Assembly: GCA_016648135.1 (NCBI GenBank)
Contig: JADDOH010008103.1
Span: 1-64,000 of the forward strand
From: Agrypnia vestita
Taxonomy: Eukaryota > Arthropoda > Insecta > Trichoptera > Phryganeidae
DNA: 64,000 nt
Direction of reading: 5' to 3'
The number at the start of each line of letters is the position of its first letter. The stretch's first letter is position 1. Below, piece after piece: positions 20,855-30,129 of this stretch. The notes below the pieces were generated by a model that ran no database searches, was not told the DNA's origin, and saw only the letters and a list, made by a program, of their open reading frames with translations. Made by a program: the position numbers and the translations under genes.

Positions 20855-20965
20855 AATTAGACGTTTCGGAAATTCAGAAAACCCTATATTTGTTGAGCAT
20901 TTAAAAGCTTCTAAACGTGTTGATTATTCAATAAATAGTGGTTTTATGCAATTTTTATTTATTTT
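20855..20965 (+). repeat. Penelope-like end, degenerate
   Basis: CTAAACGTGTTGATTATTCA, then ATAAATAGTGGTTTTATGCA, match the segment after the hammerhead-like core at 27740 and the scrap at 46185. The core itself is missing. Confidence 0.5.
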
Positions 20966-21155
20966 TATCGATAGAAATAATGATAACACAAAGTTATTTT
21001 GGTAATATTTAAGAGTGAAATGCACGTATTTAATTTCTTCTTTAATCCAAAGGAATGAAAGACTTTGGGACTCAAGGTGTATGTCTAGACGATGGACTCA
21101 CCTTTATGCAAAGCAGTACATTGGCATGTGATTTTACAACAATTTATATATTTAA

Positions 21156-21688
21156 CTAGCTGTGCCTGCGCGGCTTCGCACGCGTAGATTTTTAGTACAC
21201 TGTTTGGATCGTCATAGAACTTTCGCGAACCTTCTAGATCATTTTCCTTCCAGAACTTTCAAGAAATTTATCGAATATACAGGAACCTTCTAAACACACC
21301 GACATATTCCGCCACTCAGTTTAGAACCTTATAGAACTTTCGGGAATTTTCTAGAACCTTCTCCTTCCAGAACTTTCTAGAGCAGGTTTTTCCGGAACCT
21401 TCTAGATTCACCGACACAGTCGGCGCGCCTATTTTGAAACAATCTGAAGCATTTGCGGCCTTCCCATAACAAAACAATGTGCTAGAAAGCACATTTTCGT
21501 CACTCACTCTCACCCACGCACAGCCAGCTCCACCAAACTCGCATACTTTCAGTGTGACACCAAGGGCTATCCACCACCATAACCACCGTAGGGTGGTTGT
21601 GGCTGGTTGTGGAGGAAACTTGGCGGATAGGGAAACACGGGTTTCTTTTTATATATGTATATTGATTATATTTTGATTTTTTTATAGA
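21156..21688 (-). mobile_element. Full-length Helitron-like element with heat-shock-element array, copy 3
   Basis: On the minus strand it starts TCTATAAAAAAATC after a flanking A (21688 downward). It ends GAAGCCGCGCAGGCACAGCT then AG, with CTAG at 21156-21159 followed by T. It is therefore a complete 533-bp unit inserted between A and T. The body has AACCACCCTACGGTGG, GACGAAAATGTGCTTTCTAG, GCTTCAGATTGTTTCAAAAT and a long heat-shock-element array. No Rep/helicase is present, so it depends on another element. The open frame 21316-21513 is shared with copies 1 and 2. Confidence 0.82.
21217..21377 (-). promoter_or_regulatory. Heat-shock-element arrays in Helitron copy 3
   Basis: Four perfect runs: 21217-21234 (four units, GAAnnTTCnnGAAnnTTC), 21248-21265 (four units), 21334-21361 (six units) and 21365-21377 (three units, TTCnnGAAnnTTC). 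This is the densest set in the window. Strength of HSF binding is inference. Confidence 0.82.
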
Positions 21689-21689
21689 T

Positions 21690-22005
21690 TCGATTATTGT
21701 CATTTTAATTGCAACGCATTATGAACAAGCCACACGAAATACTACATATTATATAAAAATTAAAAAAAAACATTTTTTCTGACATTTAATAAGAATAATT
21801 TTATTAACAGATATAAAAAATAGGTCAGACTACATTCAAGGTCTGAGGTATGATGCCGTTCGTAAATTGGCGCAATTGAAATCACATGAGATCGGCGGAT
21901 ACCGACAGAAAGAAAGAAAGCCTGTACAATATATTTTCATGGAAAATGTATTTAAGAAGGCGAAGGCGAAGAAAAGTATCACGAAGCCTATTATCGTAAT
22001 TAAAA
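21690..22005. other. No recognised gene
   Basis: AT-rich spacer. A mixed patch with GAGATCGGCGGATACCGACA near 21889 shows nothing that can be named. Confidence 0.5.
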
Positions 22006-22009
22006 TACG

Positions 22010-22310
22010 TCATACTACGTGTAACAATGTCCGTCCCTAACGCTAGTAGATGGCGCAGAGGGGCAAATAGTCATGAGGTATATAAAATAATACTGAGCAA
22101 CAAAATAAAATAACTAAAAGAAAAGAAGAGTCATAATTCTTTATGTAACAGTGTCCATCACTAACGCTACCAGATGGCGCAAACAAGTATGAAGCATAAC
22201 ATAATTTTAAAAATTCACAATTCTATATGTAACGGTCCGCTACTAACGCTATCAAAATGCTGCACTGGATGCGCTCAGCCTTAACTTGCGGCCGAAATGT
22301 ACACTAGAAG
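22010..22310 (+). repeat. Tandem CTCF-like motif block, copy 2
   Basis: Three units begin TGTAACAATGTCCGTCCCTA, TGTAACAGTGTCCATCACTA and TGTAACGGTCCGCTACTA, each followed by ACGCTA. The first two carry AGTAGATGGCGC (22045-22056) and CTACCAGATGGCGC (22167-22180), close to the CTCF core. The third is decayed. The block ends CTTGCGGCCGAAA, as the block at 8890 ends CACGGCCGAAA. Confidence 0.68.
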
Positions 22311-22755
22311 TACGTCATTTTTTACGCTTTGCAGTCAGTTTGAAAACTGTTATAAAATTGATTTGAAATGTATACCGTGCAAAATACAATGATCAGTATA
22401 CAAAATGGGTAGGACGAACAAAACAAAAATATATTCCATGCAGGAGTGATATTACGATATATTTACTTATTTTATTTATCTTAATTGTTTAATTCCATAC
22501 ATAATGCTGTGTGGGCTAATACATGATTTCAGTTAAGCATATTGCATTCCACAATCTAGTAATTTAAAAGTTTTTATAATAAAATTATTTCACTGTGTTT
22601 GAATTGTTTTTGGCAGGTTATCGAAAATTTTAAGACTCTTGTACATCAGACAATTTTGAGAGGTATTTTTCTTTTACTTCTGAAGTCTTATGCTGTCGCC
22701 TCCTCTTGAACTGAATTGTAACGAGGCTAAAAAGAATCACGCACTCATGTCAAGT
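22311..22755. other. No recognised gene
   Basis: AT-rich sequence between the motif block and the LTR-like segment. Nothing was recognised. Confidence 0.5.
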
Positions 22756-22759
22756 GTCA

Positions 22760-23270
22760 GTTGTTTGAAATGATCACAATACTACCGAAGATTCCAGAAC
22801 GGCCTAGCGCAATCTACGCGGGAAACATCGAGAAACATGTACAAAGCCTGGAAGCCATGAGGAAGTTCTCGTAAACACTTGAAACGAGTAGAGATTTTGA
22901 TATCAGCATTAGCCAATAAAAATACGTCACACGGGAGCGATACCGAAATAGCCGCGAGTTGCGGGCCAGGGTAGCCAAGCGAGCGGTAATTCGACAGCGA
23001 ATAGTCTGGAAAAATGATTGCGTAACGGAATAAGACGTGTGGAAATTGAGTGGAATATTCTAGTGAATAGTGAATAAAGTGTTTAAGTGATTATAAAGTG
23101 TCTATTTACGAGTGATATATTACGAAATAGTTTAATTTAAATAATAGCGTTAAGTTAAATAGTGTTAAGTGACCTTGTACGTTTGATTAATTAATTAATC
23201 GGTAATTAATAAATCCGTTATTGAATCCCAGCGTTTTCATTAATTCCTTCTGCAGCCACGACACGTGAAA
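22760..23270 (+). repeat. LTR-like segment, possible solo LTR
   Basis: It opens with TGTTTG and ends near CCACGACA. A mixed, GC-richer first part contains CAGGGTAGCCAAGCGAGC. It is followed by GTGAATAAAGTGTTTAAGTG and TTAAGTGACCTTGTACG, which would fit R and U5 of a gypsy-like LTR with an AATAAA signal. No flanking gag/pol and no clear target duplication were found. An exon of an unknown transcript is the alternative. Confidence 0.3.
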
Positions 23271-23487
23271 GTTTGAATGAAAATCCTTATATAGTATTTG
23301 GGTATAGTCTTTTGTATGTTTGATTTTACATATTTGTACCAAAACGTTTTATTTTATTCATGTGTACATGTAACATGTATTATACATTTAATACTAGAAA
23401 TAAAATAATTTACTGTAGTTTGATTTCATTTCTTGTGCCAGTTACGCCGCAAAATATTCGGAAGTGAAAATTTTTCACCGGACGGCA

Positions 23488-23895
23488 TTAAAGCACCGAG
23501 ACTGATTTTGACGACCGCTGCACATGGAGGTGAGCCAGCGCCCTCTCAAATTTCCACCGAACCGTGTTTTCTAATACTAATAGAAGAAACGTAGTATCGG
23601 TGTTGACTGATGCATTATGCATTCGTCCGAAGTTTGTCACGGTCAACGAAGACATAGCGGTGCACACACTGCACAGATACTGAGAAGGGTACGAGCGAGA
23701 AGTGCCTCTGAATAAATGCATAAGCTTATTGCTTTTTAATGCAGGGCAGAAAGTGTTGTTTCCGAACTCTGAAAGTATACATTTGAATAAAATATTCGCA
23801 TTATTCAATTGTCGCACCGGTGAATTTTCATGACTCATTTTTGTTGTTGATATTATGTCAATGTTAACTAATGTTGCCATATTACTCGGTTTCAC
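23488..23895 (-). CDS. Unrecognised 135-codon open frame
   Basis: One of the two longest frames without a repeat match. It lies in moderately mixed composition between an LTR-like segment and a TFB copy. The translation has no signal peptide, membrane helix or motif that can be named. It is Ser/Thr/Asn-rich in the first half and basic near the end (RWKFERALAHLHVQRSSKS). No promoter or splice evidence supports it. Confidence 0.15.
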   Translation of the reverse strand: MKPSNMATLVNIDIISTTKMSHENSPVRQLNNANILFKCILSEFGNNTFCPALKSNKLMHLFRGTSRSYPSQYLCSVCTAMSSLTVTNFGRMHNASVNTDTTFLLLVLENTVRWKFERALAHLHVQRSSKSVSVL

Positions 23896-24074
23896 GCGTG
23901 CGGTGAGGTTTTCTTTTTGTTAAAATTCGATGAAAAATTCAAATTGATGGGATCAAATAAAAAAAATAGTTTTTTAAAACACGCGGTAATACAAAGCCAA
24001 ATGGAGAGATCTCGTGAAGTTGATAATACCATATTTAAATTAATTAAATTAAAATATACTTCAAAAATGATTTT

Positions 24075-24475
24075 ATTAAACAAATTTTTATTAACCAATT
24101 AGAAGAAACATACAGAAAAATCAAATTAACGAAGAAATATTTAAATGGGATTCGAACCAACGGACCTCCGTTCTATCCGGGAATAGCGCGTTATCCAATT
24201 TTGCCACGGCAGCCTGTTAAGTTAACGAACATTTTTCGACCTTCATATGTAGTCTCTTAGGCGGAATACTTAAAAAATGTTGATCAATTAAAAATTAACT
24301 ACATTTAAAGTTCGAAAAATTTTCGTTAACTTACCAGAATGCCGTGGTGAAATTGGATAATGCTGAAATTGAAAGCGTGAAGATCCGTTGGTTCTAATCC
24401 CGGTAGCAGTTGAAATATATTTTTTTAAATTTAATTTTACTTTATGTCTTTTCTAATTGATTAATAAAAATTTCT
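24075..24475. mobile_element. TFB foldback retroposon with tRNA-like arms, diverged copy
   Basis: The left arm, read on the minus strand, has GGATAACGCGCTATTCCCGG and a B-box-like GGTTCGAATCCCA. The right arm, on the plus strand, has TGCCGTGGTGAAATTGGATA and GGTTCTAATCCCGGTAGCAG. Outer ends are AACCAATTAGAAGAAACATA on the left and the inverted TTTTCTAATTGATTAATAAA on the right. The arms face each other across about 140 bases. It differs in the tRNA part from the 37.9 and 46.9 kb copies, so it is an older or separate subfamily. Confidence 0.65.
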
Positions 24476-24515
24476 TCATGTATTCAGCGCGGAACGATTG
24501 TAGTCTGTGCTGCCT

Positions 24516-24602
24516 GTGACGTCATTAGACCTAGTGGAGATCGTTGCACCAATAAGCTCTCTGCAATAAGCTCTCTGCGTCGTCTAGGTCAAGTGACGTC
24601 AC
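24516..24602. promoter_or_regulatory. Inverted pair of full CRE sites in a hairpin
   Basis: GTGACGTCATTAGACCTAG on the left is mirrored by CTAGGTCAAGTGACGTCAC on the right, with perfect TGACGTCA at 24517-24524 and 24594-24601. Between them ATAAGCTCTCTGC is directly duplicated. The CRE octamer is the CREB/ATF site in animals. Whether it acts here is unknown. Confidence 0.5.
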
Positions 24603-24999
24603 ACGCTGGACCGTCGCATGAACCCAAATTATTTTTGCAACAAAGTCCCATAATTTTTTCATTTGTAGATATATTTTAGTGATTCTTTCACATTTTTGCT
24701 TTATTTTACTAGTTTTTTTTTTATATATAAACTTCTTCATTCTGCGTAGCCTGACAAACAGAGAGGCCAGTACAAGAAAACAAAAAACTAGCTTAATGCC
24801 AACATAAGAAACACTTGTTTAACATTGCTTTATTTTAACAAAACTATCTATCGAAAAAATATTTTGTTACTTTCTCTTGTCGGGAGAATGCGTTACGATT
24901 CAGGCATCTAAACAATTTAAGATAACGATTAATGTAAGATTTATTAATGTAAGATTTTATAATGAAAAAAAAATGTATATAAAAACAATTATGCATATT

Positions 25000-25596
25000 G
25001 TTTCTGCGGGAAACAAAGTTAATGGTGCACTAAATGCAATTATGGCCAATAAGAATCTGTCAAAAGAAGCAAGACTAGCGGTACATAATGGCGTTCTAGT
25101 GCCAACCCTTATGTATGGAAGTGAAGCCTGGAATTGGCAAAAGAGGAATGAAAGTAGACTGAATGCGGTTGAAATGCGGTCACTAAGACGCTTGTGTGGA
25201 AAATCTTTGGTCGATAGAGTGAGGAATGAACAAATTAGAAGTGAATGCAATGCTGGCTGTAGTGTGGTAGATAGAATAAAGAAAGGAGTGCTGAGATGGT
25301 TTGGTCATGTGGAACGTATGAACGAGGAAAGGATGGTTAAGAAAATATATGAGGCGAATGTTGAAGGCAACAGGAATAGAGGGCGTCCGTGAAAGACCTG
25401 GCACGATCAGGTACTACAAGTATTTGAGGATGGCCCTGTTAAAAGCTGCAACAATCGTAGAACGTGTATGAGAAGATGTATGAATGTGGCCGAAGCAAAA
25501 GTGGTGTGCCAGGATAGAAGAGTGTGGCGTTCAATCCTCTCTGCCTACCCCTGCGGGGAAACGGCGTGATGGTTAGTTAGTTAGTTAGTTAGTTCT
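25000..25596 (+). pseudogene. LINE-A non-LTR retrotransposon, C-terminal fragment
   Basis: The frame has AGNKVNGALNAIMANKNL, PTLMYGSEAWNWQKRNESRL, EMRSLRRLCGKSLVDRVR, VLRWFGHVERMNEERM and GNRNRGRP. An in-frame TGA replaces an Arg codon at 25390. Translation then resumes with KTWHDQV, NRRTCMRRCMNVAEAKVV and QDRRVWRSILSAYP to the natural stop. A (GTTA)n tail follows at 25572-25594. Short tandem tails are typical of RTE-like LINEs. The RT palm is lost by 5' truncation. Confidence 0.88.
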
Positions 25597-25599
25597 ACA

Positions 25600-27705
25600 G
25601 ACATTAAGATAATATATTAAGATAATATTGATACATATTTAAACAATAATAAAAAAATGTATGGAGTACTTTAATACATTATTAATTTTTATTTATAAGT
25701 ATATACTTATTTCAACTTAATATTTGCAATGAATCTCAAACAAATTTCAGTAATGTACGCTAGATGACGCCAGGCTTATTCAATACATTTTATTTAATAG
25801 GGAATACGAAACTGATTCTTTTTTTTATAAATAAAACGAAGAGTACAGGGTGAAACAAAGTCCACAATGCTTTGTAGGCAGATTCCTCCCTAAAGTATTA
25901 TTAAAAAAATCCAAGTAACTCTATATCCATATATTTCTATTTTGGAATCAAAAATTTTCCATACTAACAAACACGAATTCTTGCATTCTAAATGATTTAC
26001 TTAAATATACGTACACAGAGATACAAAAAAACCTCATGCATTTCTGTATTATTTTATAAACTAGTATTTTACTCATCCTAAGAGGTGATGTTTAGACAAT
26101 TTTTGAATGAAATGAGCAGCAATTTAATCTATCACCAAAAACAGAAGAAGCGCTTCATCTTACAGACAAAACATTAAAACATGTGACAATAAAACGTTAC
26201 GTATGTAAATCATCCCTTAAAATGTACCCAGCGTCACGTGACAGGTTTTAATGATATTTATATTATTTATGATATTTATTTTATTTACTGATGTCATCAG
26301 CGATAATCGACCCCCAAAAAAAATCTGAAACGTAGGTCAGGTCGAAAACACCCGGAAAATTCCCCAGAAAACTCCGCGAAAATTTTGGAACATTCTTAAT
26401 TAGGTATCTAATTAATTAGTAAAATGATCCATGTGTTAGTAAGTATGTCAAAGAAGAATTGTGATTTTTATATATTTATTGTTAAATTTTGTAAAGATTA
26501 TGCCCAGATATACAGAGTAATAATATGATAGACAAGAGATTTTATTATAAGTAATTATTATTGCACTTATTGAATATCTTAATATATATGGTTATTAAAT
26601 AAAGTCTTGGGAAGATATTTAGAAGTATGAATGGTTGAAACAAAATTAAATCAATAATCTCGTATAATATACCAAGACAAACGAGACATCAGGAAATGTT
26701 CTTTGTAGGGACTCATAGGAATAACTATGAATTCAATTCATCGATAACACGCATGCATCGCCTTGGAAACAAATTATAGAAATTCGTAGACATTTTTCGT
26801 TGTAGGAGGTACACCCGAATTAAAGAACTGCTTAGACTTAGAATATGCCAGTAGAACTAATTACAGTTTAATAGACAAAATTTTTGTTTATTTTTTTCCC
26901 CGTGAATGTATTATAGATATATATAAACTATATAACCTAATATGATATATATATTATATATCTATATATATAATATATATAGATATATATTATATATATA
27001 TATTAAATGTTTCTATAATGTTCATTTTTTACATATTGAAAATATTTTAATTCTACATTATTTTTTTTTATCTTCTTATTTTATTTATCTGGTATATTGA
27101 TTTAATTATCTTTATTTTACTTTATTATTAATTTGTTAAAGGTTTTTAATTATTACTGTTTGCTTTTGTTCTAATCATTTATATATATATATATATATTT
27201 ATTGTGTTTATTTCTCTTAAATATATTTAATTACTATTATTTATTTTAATTATTTACTTTAAATCGTGTTTATTAGGTAGGTATATAAAAAGCCTTGTAC
27301 CTTTCTTGTACTGTAAAAGCCCACTTCAGAACGTTGATTAATAAATAAATAGTAAAACAGAGGAATTATTGAAGAATGTGCTGGTTGAAAAACAATGAAA
27401 AAAAACAAAAAAAAAAAATTCAATCACGTCTACGTTTATCTATCAGAACATATTGTATGTAATATAGGATCATATTATATATTATTATCAAATTCGTATA
27501 TCTGGCGAAATCCACGTGATGTATTGCAAGGATAGTAGGGATAAAGAATTAAATTACAAAATTATTTCACCCTGATTACATTTTTGAAAAAAATTCTCAA
27601 GGTCATTGCTGCAATAAAAAACGTATGTTTTTTATCATCAATTCCACAAAACTTCTATTGGTGGTGATTTTAGAATTAAGGAGCACTTAAAATGCTAAAA
27701 TTGTA
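25600..27705. other. AT-rich sequence without a gene
   Basis: Long stretch of A/T with several T- and A-runs. TACAGGGTGAAACAAAGTCC near 25847 resembles the ends of some insect DNA elements, but no partner end was found. An AT palindrome lies at 26920-27010 and a (TA)n run near 27178. No open frame is of interest. Confidence 0.6.
26920..27010. repeat. AT-rich palindromic tract
   Basis: Runs of (TA)n interrupted by GATATA and CTATAT units that can pair with themselves, forming several overlapping hairpins. Confidence 0.8.
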
Positions 27706-27800
27706 CTGATTATATCCTGATGAAAGGACCATTGTTCCCGAAACACGTCGATTATTCAATAATTATATATAGGCTTAATAAAAAGTGTTTCCATCTCATT
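27706..27800 (+). repeat. Penelope-like end with hammerhead-like core
   Basis: TATATCCTGATGAAAGGACC, CCCGAAACACGTCGATTATT and CAATAATTATATATAGGCTT are followed by AAAAAGTGTTT. Related ends lie at 6105, 20855, 33150 (minus), 46185 and 47345 (minus). Penelope-like elements are known to carry hammerhead ribozymes in their terminal repeats. No GIY-YIG or RT coding is present nearby. Confidence 0.6.
27714..27752 (+). ncRNA. Hammerhead-ribozyme-like fold
   Basis: Core CTGATGA at 27717-27723 and GAAA at 27740-27743. Stem I is three pairs (27714-27716 with 27750-27752). Stem II forms from GGACC and GTTCC (27726-27730 with 27734-27738). Stem III is a two-pair AC/GT with loop AC (27743-27748). The cleavage triplet is GTC ending at 27749. 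The two bases A24-A25 before stem II and the short stems make it weak alone. Activity is inference. Confidence 0.5.
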
Positions 27801-28135
27801 AAGATATTATATTTAGGAAAAATTTAAAAAGAAATGTATGATATCATCGAAAGATGAGGTTCTTAAATAAAAAATATTTTAACTATCACTAAATAAAATC
27901 ATGGTACTACACAAACATTTTAATAACTCGTTTCATAAATAACTGATAACGGGACCGATCCTATCAAAAAACTAATTTAAAAATGTTTTAAAAGTAATCA
28001 TGTCATTAAATGGTAAAATAAAAATAATTTTCTGAGACTTACCAAAGATAAAGTTCAAATGCTTGTGAAAAAATAAAAATATATGTTATTATTATCAGAG
28101 CACTGCAAAACAGAACTAATTGTGATGGCTTTGGT
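27801..28135. other. AT-rich spacer
   Basis: No gene, repeat match or notable motif was seen. Confidence 0.5.
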
Positions 28136-28139
28136 ACAC

Positions 28140-28690
28140 ATGTCCTATTATTCGCACGTGTGTATACCGGTCAAACACGTAGACGACGTCACAAAAACTT
28201 TGTGACACTTTACATCGTAAAAGTGTCAATGTGATGGTGCATCATTGACGTCAAAAATTACATCGCGCATGTGTGTGCGCATTTAAAACGGTCCAATCGC
28301 GGGAGGGACACGAAATTAAGATTTGTCAATCGGATTGCGTTCGAAATTCAAAAGCAAGACGTCAGAAGGCGTTCCGAATTCAAAGGCGAAACGTCAAAGC
28401 TAGGTTCGGAATTCAAAAGCGAAAAGTCAGATTCTTTCGAAATTTGAAAAAATTAAACTCCCGCGAATAAAAAATAAAATACGTGTACACCATTCGCGGA
28501 GGGATTTTTTCAAATGTCGAACGTTGGAAAAAATCGCGTTTGGCGCCCGTTCGTTGGCGGGCGTCGGAGTGGGAGGATTGCGCGAGGGGAAAAGGGACGG
28601 GATTATGGACGCGCGGCGAGGTAGAGGGGGACAGTCTCGAATATAAAAGGTGACGGCATAACAGAATGTTGGACTGCAGAGAAAGATTGG
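28140..28690 (+). promoter_or_regulatory. Promoter-like CpG-rich segment with CREs and TATA box
   Basis: Composition changes sharply from AT-rich to CpG-rich. It contains ACGTCA at 28186-28191 and a full TGACGTCA at 28246-28253. Three tandem units of 32-35 bases (28337-28438) share TTCGAAATTCAAAAGC and a CGTCA or AGTCA half site. A G-rich stretch (GGCGGGCGTCGGAGTGGG) precedes the TATA box ATATAAAAGG at 28641-28650. Inverted GCGGGAG/CTCCCGC blocks lie near 28298 and 28456. The basic open frame 28273-28470 spans the tandem units. It may be a real promoter or an LTR; no downstream gene was found in this window. Confidence 0.45.
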
Positions 28691-28699
28691 GAAGAAATT

Positions 28700-29935
28700 G
28701 TTATTAATAATTAAAACAATTACGAAAAAAAATACGTAATGTTTTTAATTTATCATATTTTTATTCCACTCAAATATGATTCAAAAGATGATTTTTTTTT
28801 TATAAAATCGTAGAAGATTCTTCAAGGTTATGTATGCATCAAATTTTCAGATCAATGCGTAAAATGATCATTTTGAAATGACAGCTATTTTGTCCAAGGA
28901 ACTTAAATACACCTGCTTCGCCCGAGATTAATATTTTCGTGCAATTTCAATTTAATGTAGGTAATACCTATCATTGAAAACGATGAAAAAAAAATGAATT
29001 AAAAAAATCAAAAAATATTTTATCGTGTTTATGGGACAAATAATATCGAAGATCTCTAAGTAAATTAGGGCTTTTGTAATGAAGCAATTTTACAGGAGAG
29101 CATATATGCTCACTTTTTATTCTGACGTTAGTTTTTTATTCTGAAAAAAAAAAGTTTTTTTAAATTTTATATTACTGAGAAGAGTGTGTTATATTTATTG
29201 GTACAAAAAAGTCAAATATTCATTTTTGAGTAAGGAACATCGTTATGTAGTCTTATTTCCTGAGAATTGATTGAATATTTCAAAGCTTTATATCTGATGA
29301 TGTAAATATATCGTAAGCTGAAAACAGTCTCTTGATCTATAAATGCTAAAATGAATAGGCTGAAAAATATAACGACGACAGAGCGCACCGTTTGGGAGTT
29401 TTGACTGTTTCAGATAAACTTATTTTCTGCGTTATAGTTAAAATTAATTTATTCGATACAGATATTTTTAAAAATCTTCATTAATCGATATCAGATTAAA
29501 CAGATTAAGGATTAAAAAAAGATTTTTTTGTATCATTGCAATATACAGCTGCGTCTAAAATCTAATTATCGTTTTATTTTCTAATTAAAATTCTATATCA
29601 TAATTACGTATGCATAAAAAAATGATTAATTGTGTTAAACCGCAAAAATGTCGGTGCATAAATGCTGCATTATACTTTAATTATGAAAATTATTTTTCTT
29701 TCATACATCGCTTAGTGTTTAATAAACGAATTATATTTTTTTTATATGTATCAAAATTACATTTTAGTCAAAACATTAAACCAATGTTGTCCCAGCAAAC
29801 GCAGCATTTTTTCTTGATATCAAAATTTTATTGCAAATTTTAAGTTAAATAAAATGTGAAAAATGCATTATAAAACGAATCTTTGCACAAACGCAACAAA
29901 AATATATATTTATACATCATCGTAATAAATACACC
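28700..29935. other. AT-rich sequence without a gene
   Basis: If the segment at 28140-28690 is a promoter, its transcript would start here. No open frame longer than about 80 codons occurs, and none is recognised. A TGATGATGTAAATATATCGT..GCTGAAAAC string near 29296 faintly resembles the Penelope-like cores. Confidence 0.45.
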
Positions 29936-29939
29936 GATC

Positions 29940-30125
29940 ATTTTCTTCCGCCTACGGTGCTCCGTCTCCCTCCAACTCCGTAGGAAAGTAGCGCCCTCTC
30001 CGTCGCGCCGCACGACCCTGACTCGCCGCGTCCCGCTCGCGCGCGCGGCGGGCGGCGTGCGCGCGTCCCGCTCGCGCGCGCCGACTGCACTCTGTTTTTT
30101 GCCTTGAGCGCGAAAACGTTGTGGT
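29940..30125. promoter_or_regulatory. Very CpG-rich patch
   Basis: The richest GC stretch in the window. TCCCGCTCGCGCGCG occurs twice (30031 and 30066), and many CG pairs surround it. Open frames on both strands here reflect base composition. It could be a promoter with 5' UTR, on either strand, or part of an unknown element. It is isolated in AT-rich DNA. Confidence 0.35.
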
Positions 30126-30129
30126 AGGT

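Noticed and set aside
24957..25250. 97-codon minus-strand open frame
   Set aside because: Antisense shadow of the LINE-A coding remnant at 25000-25596.
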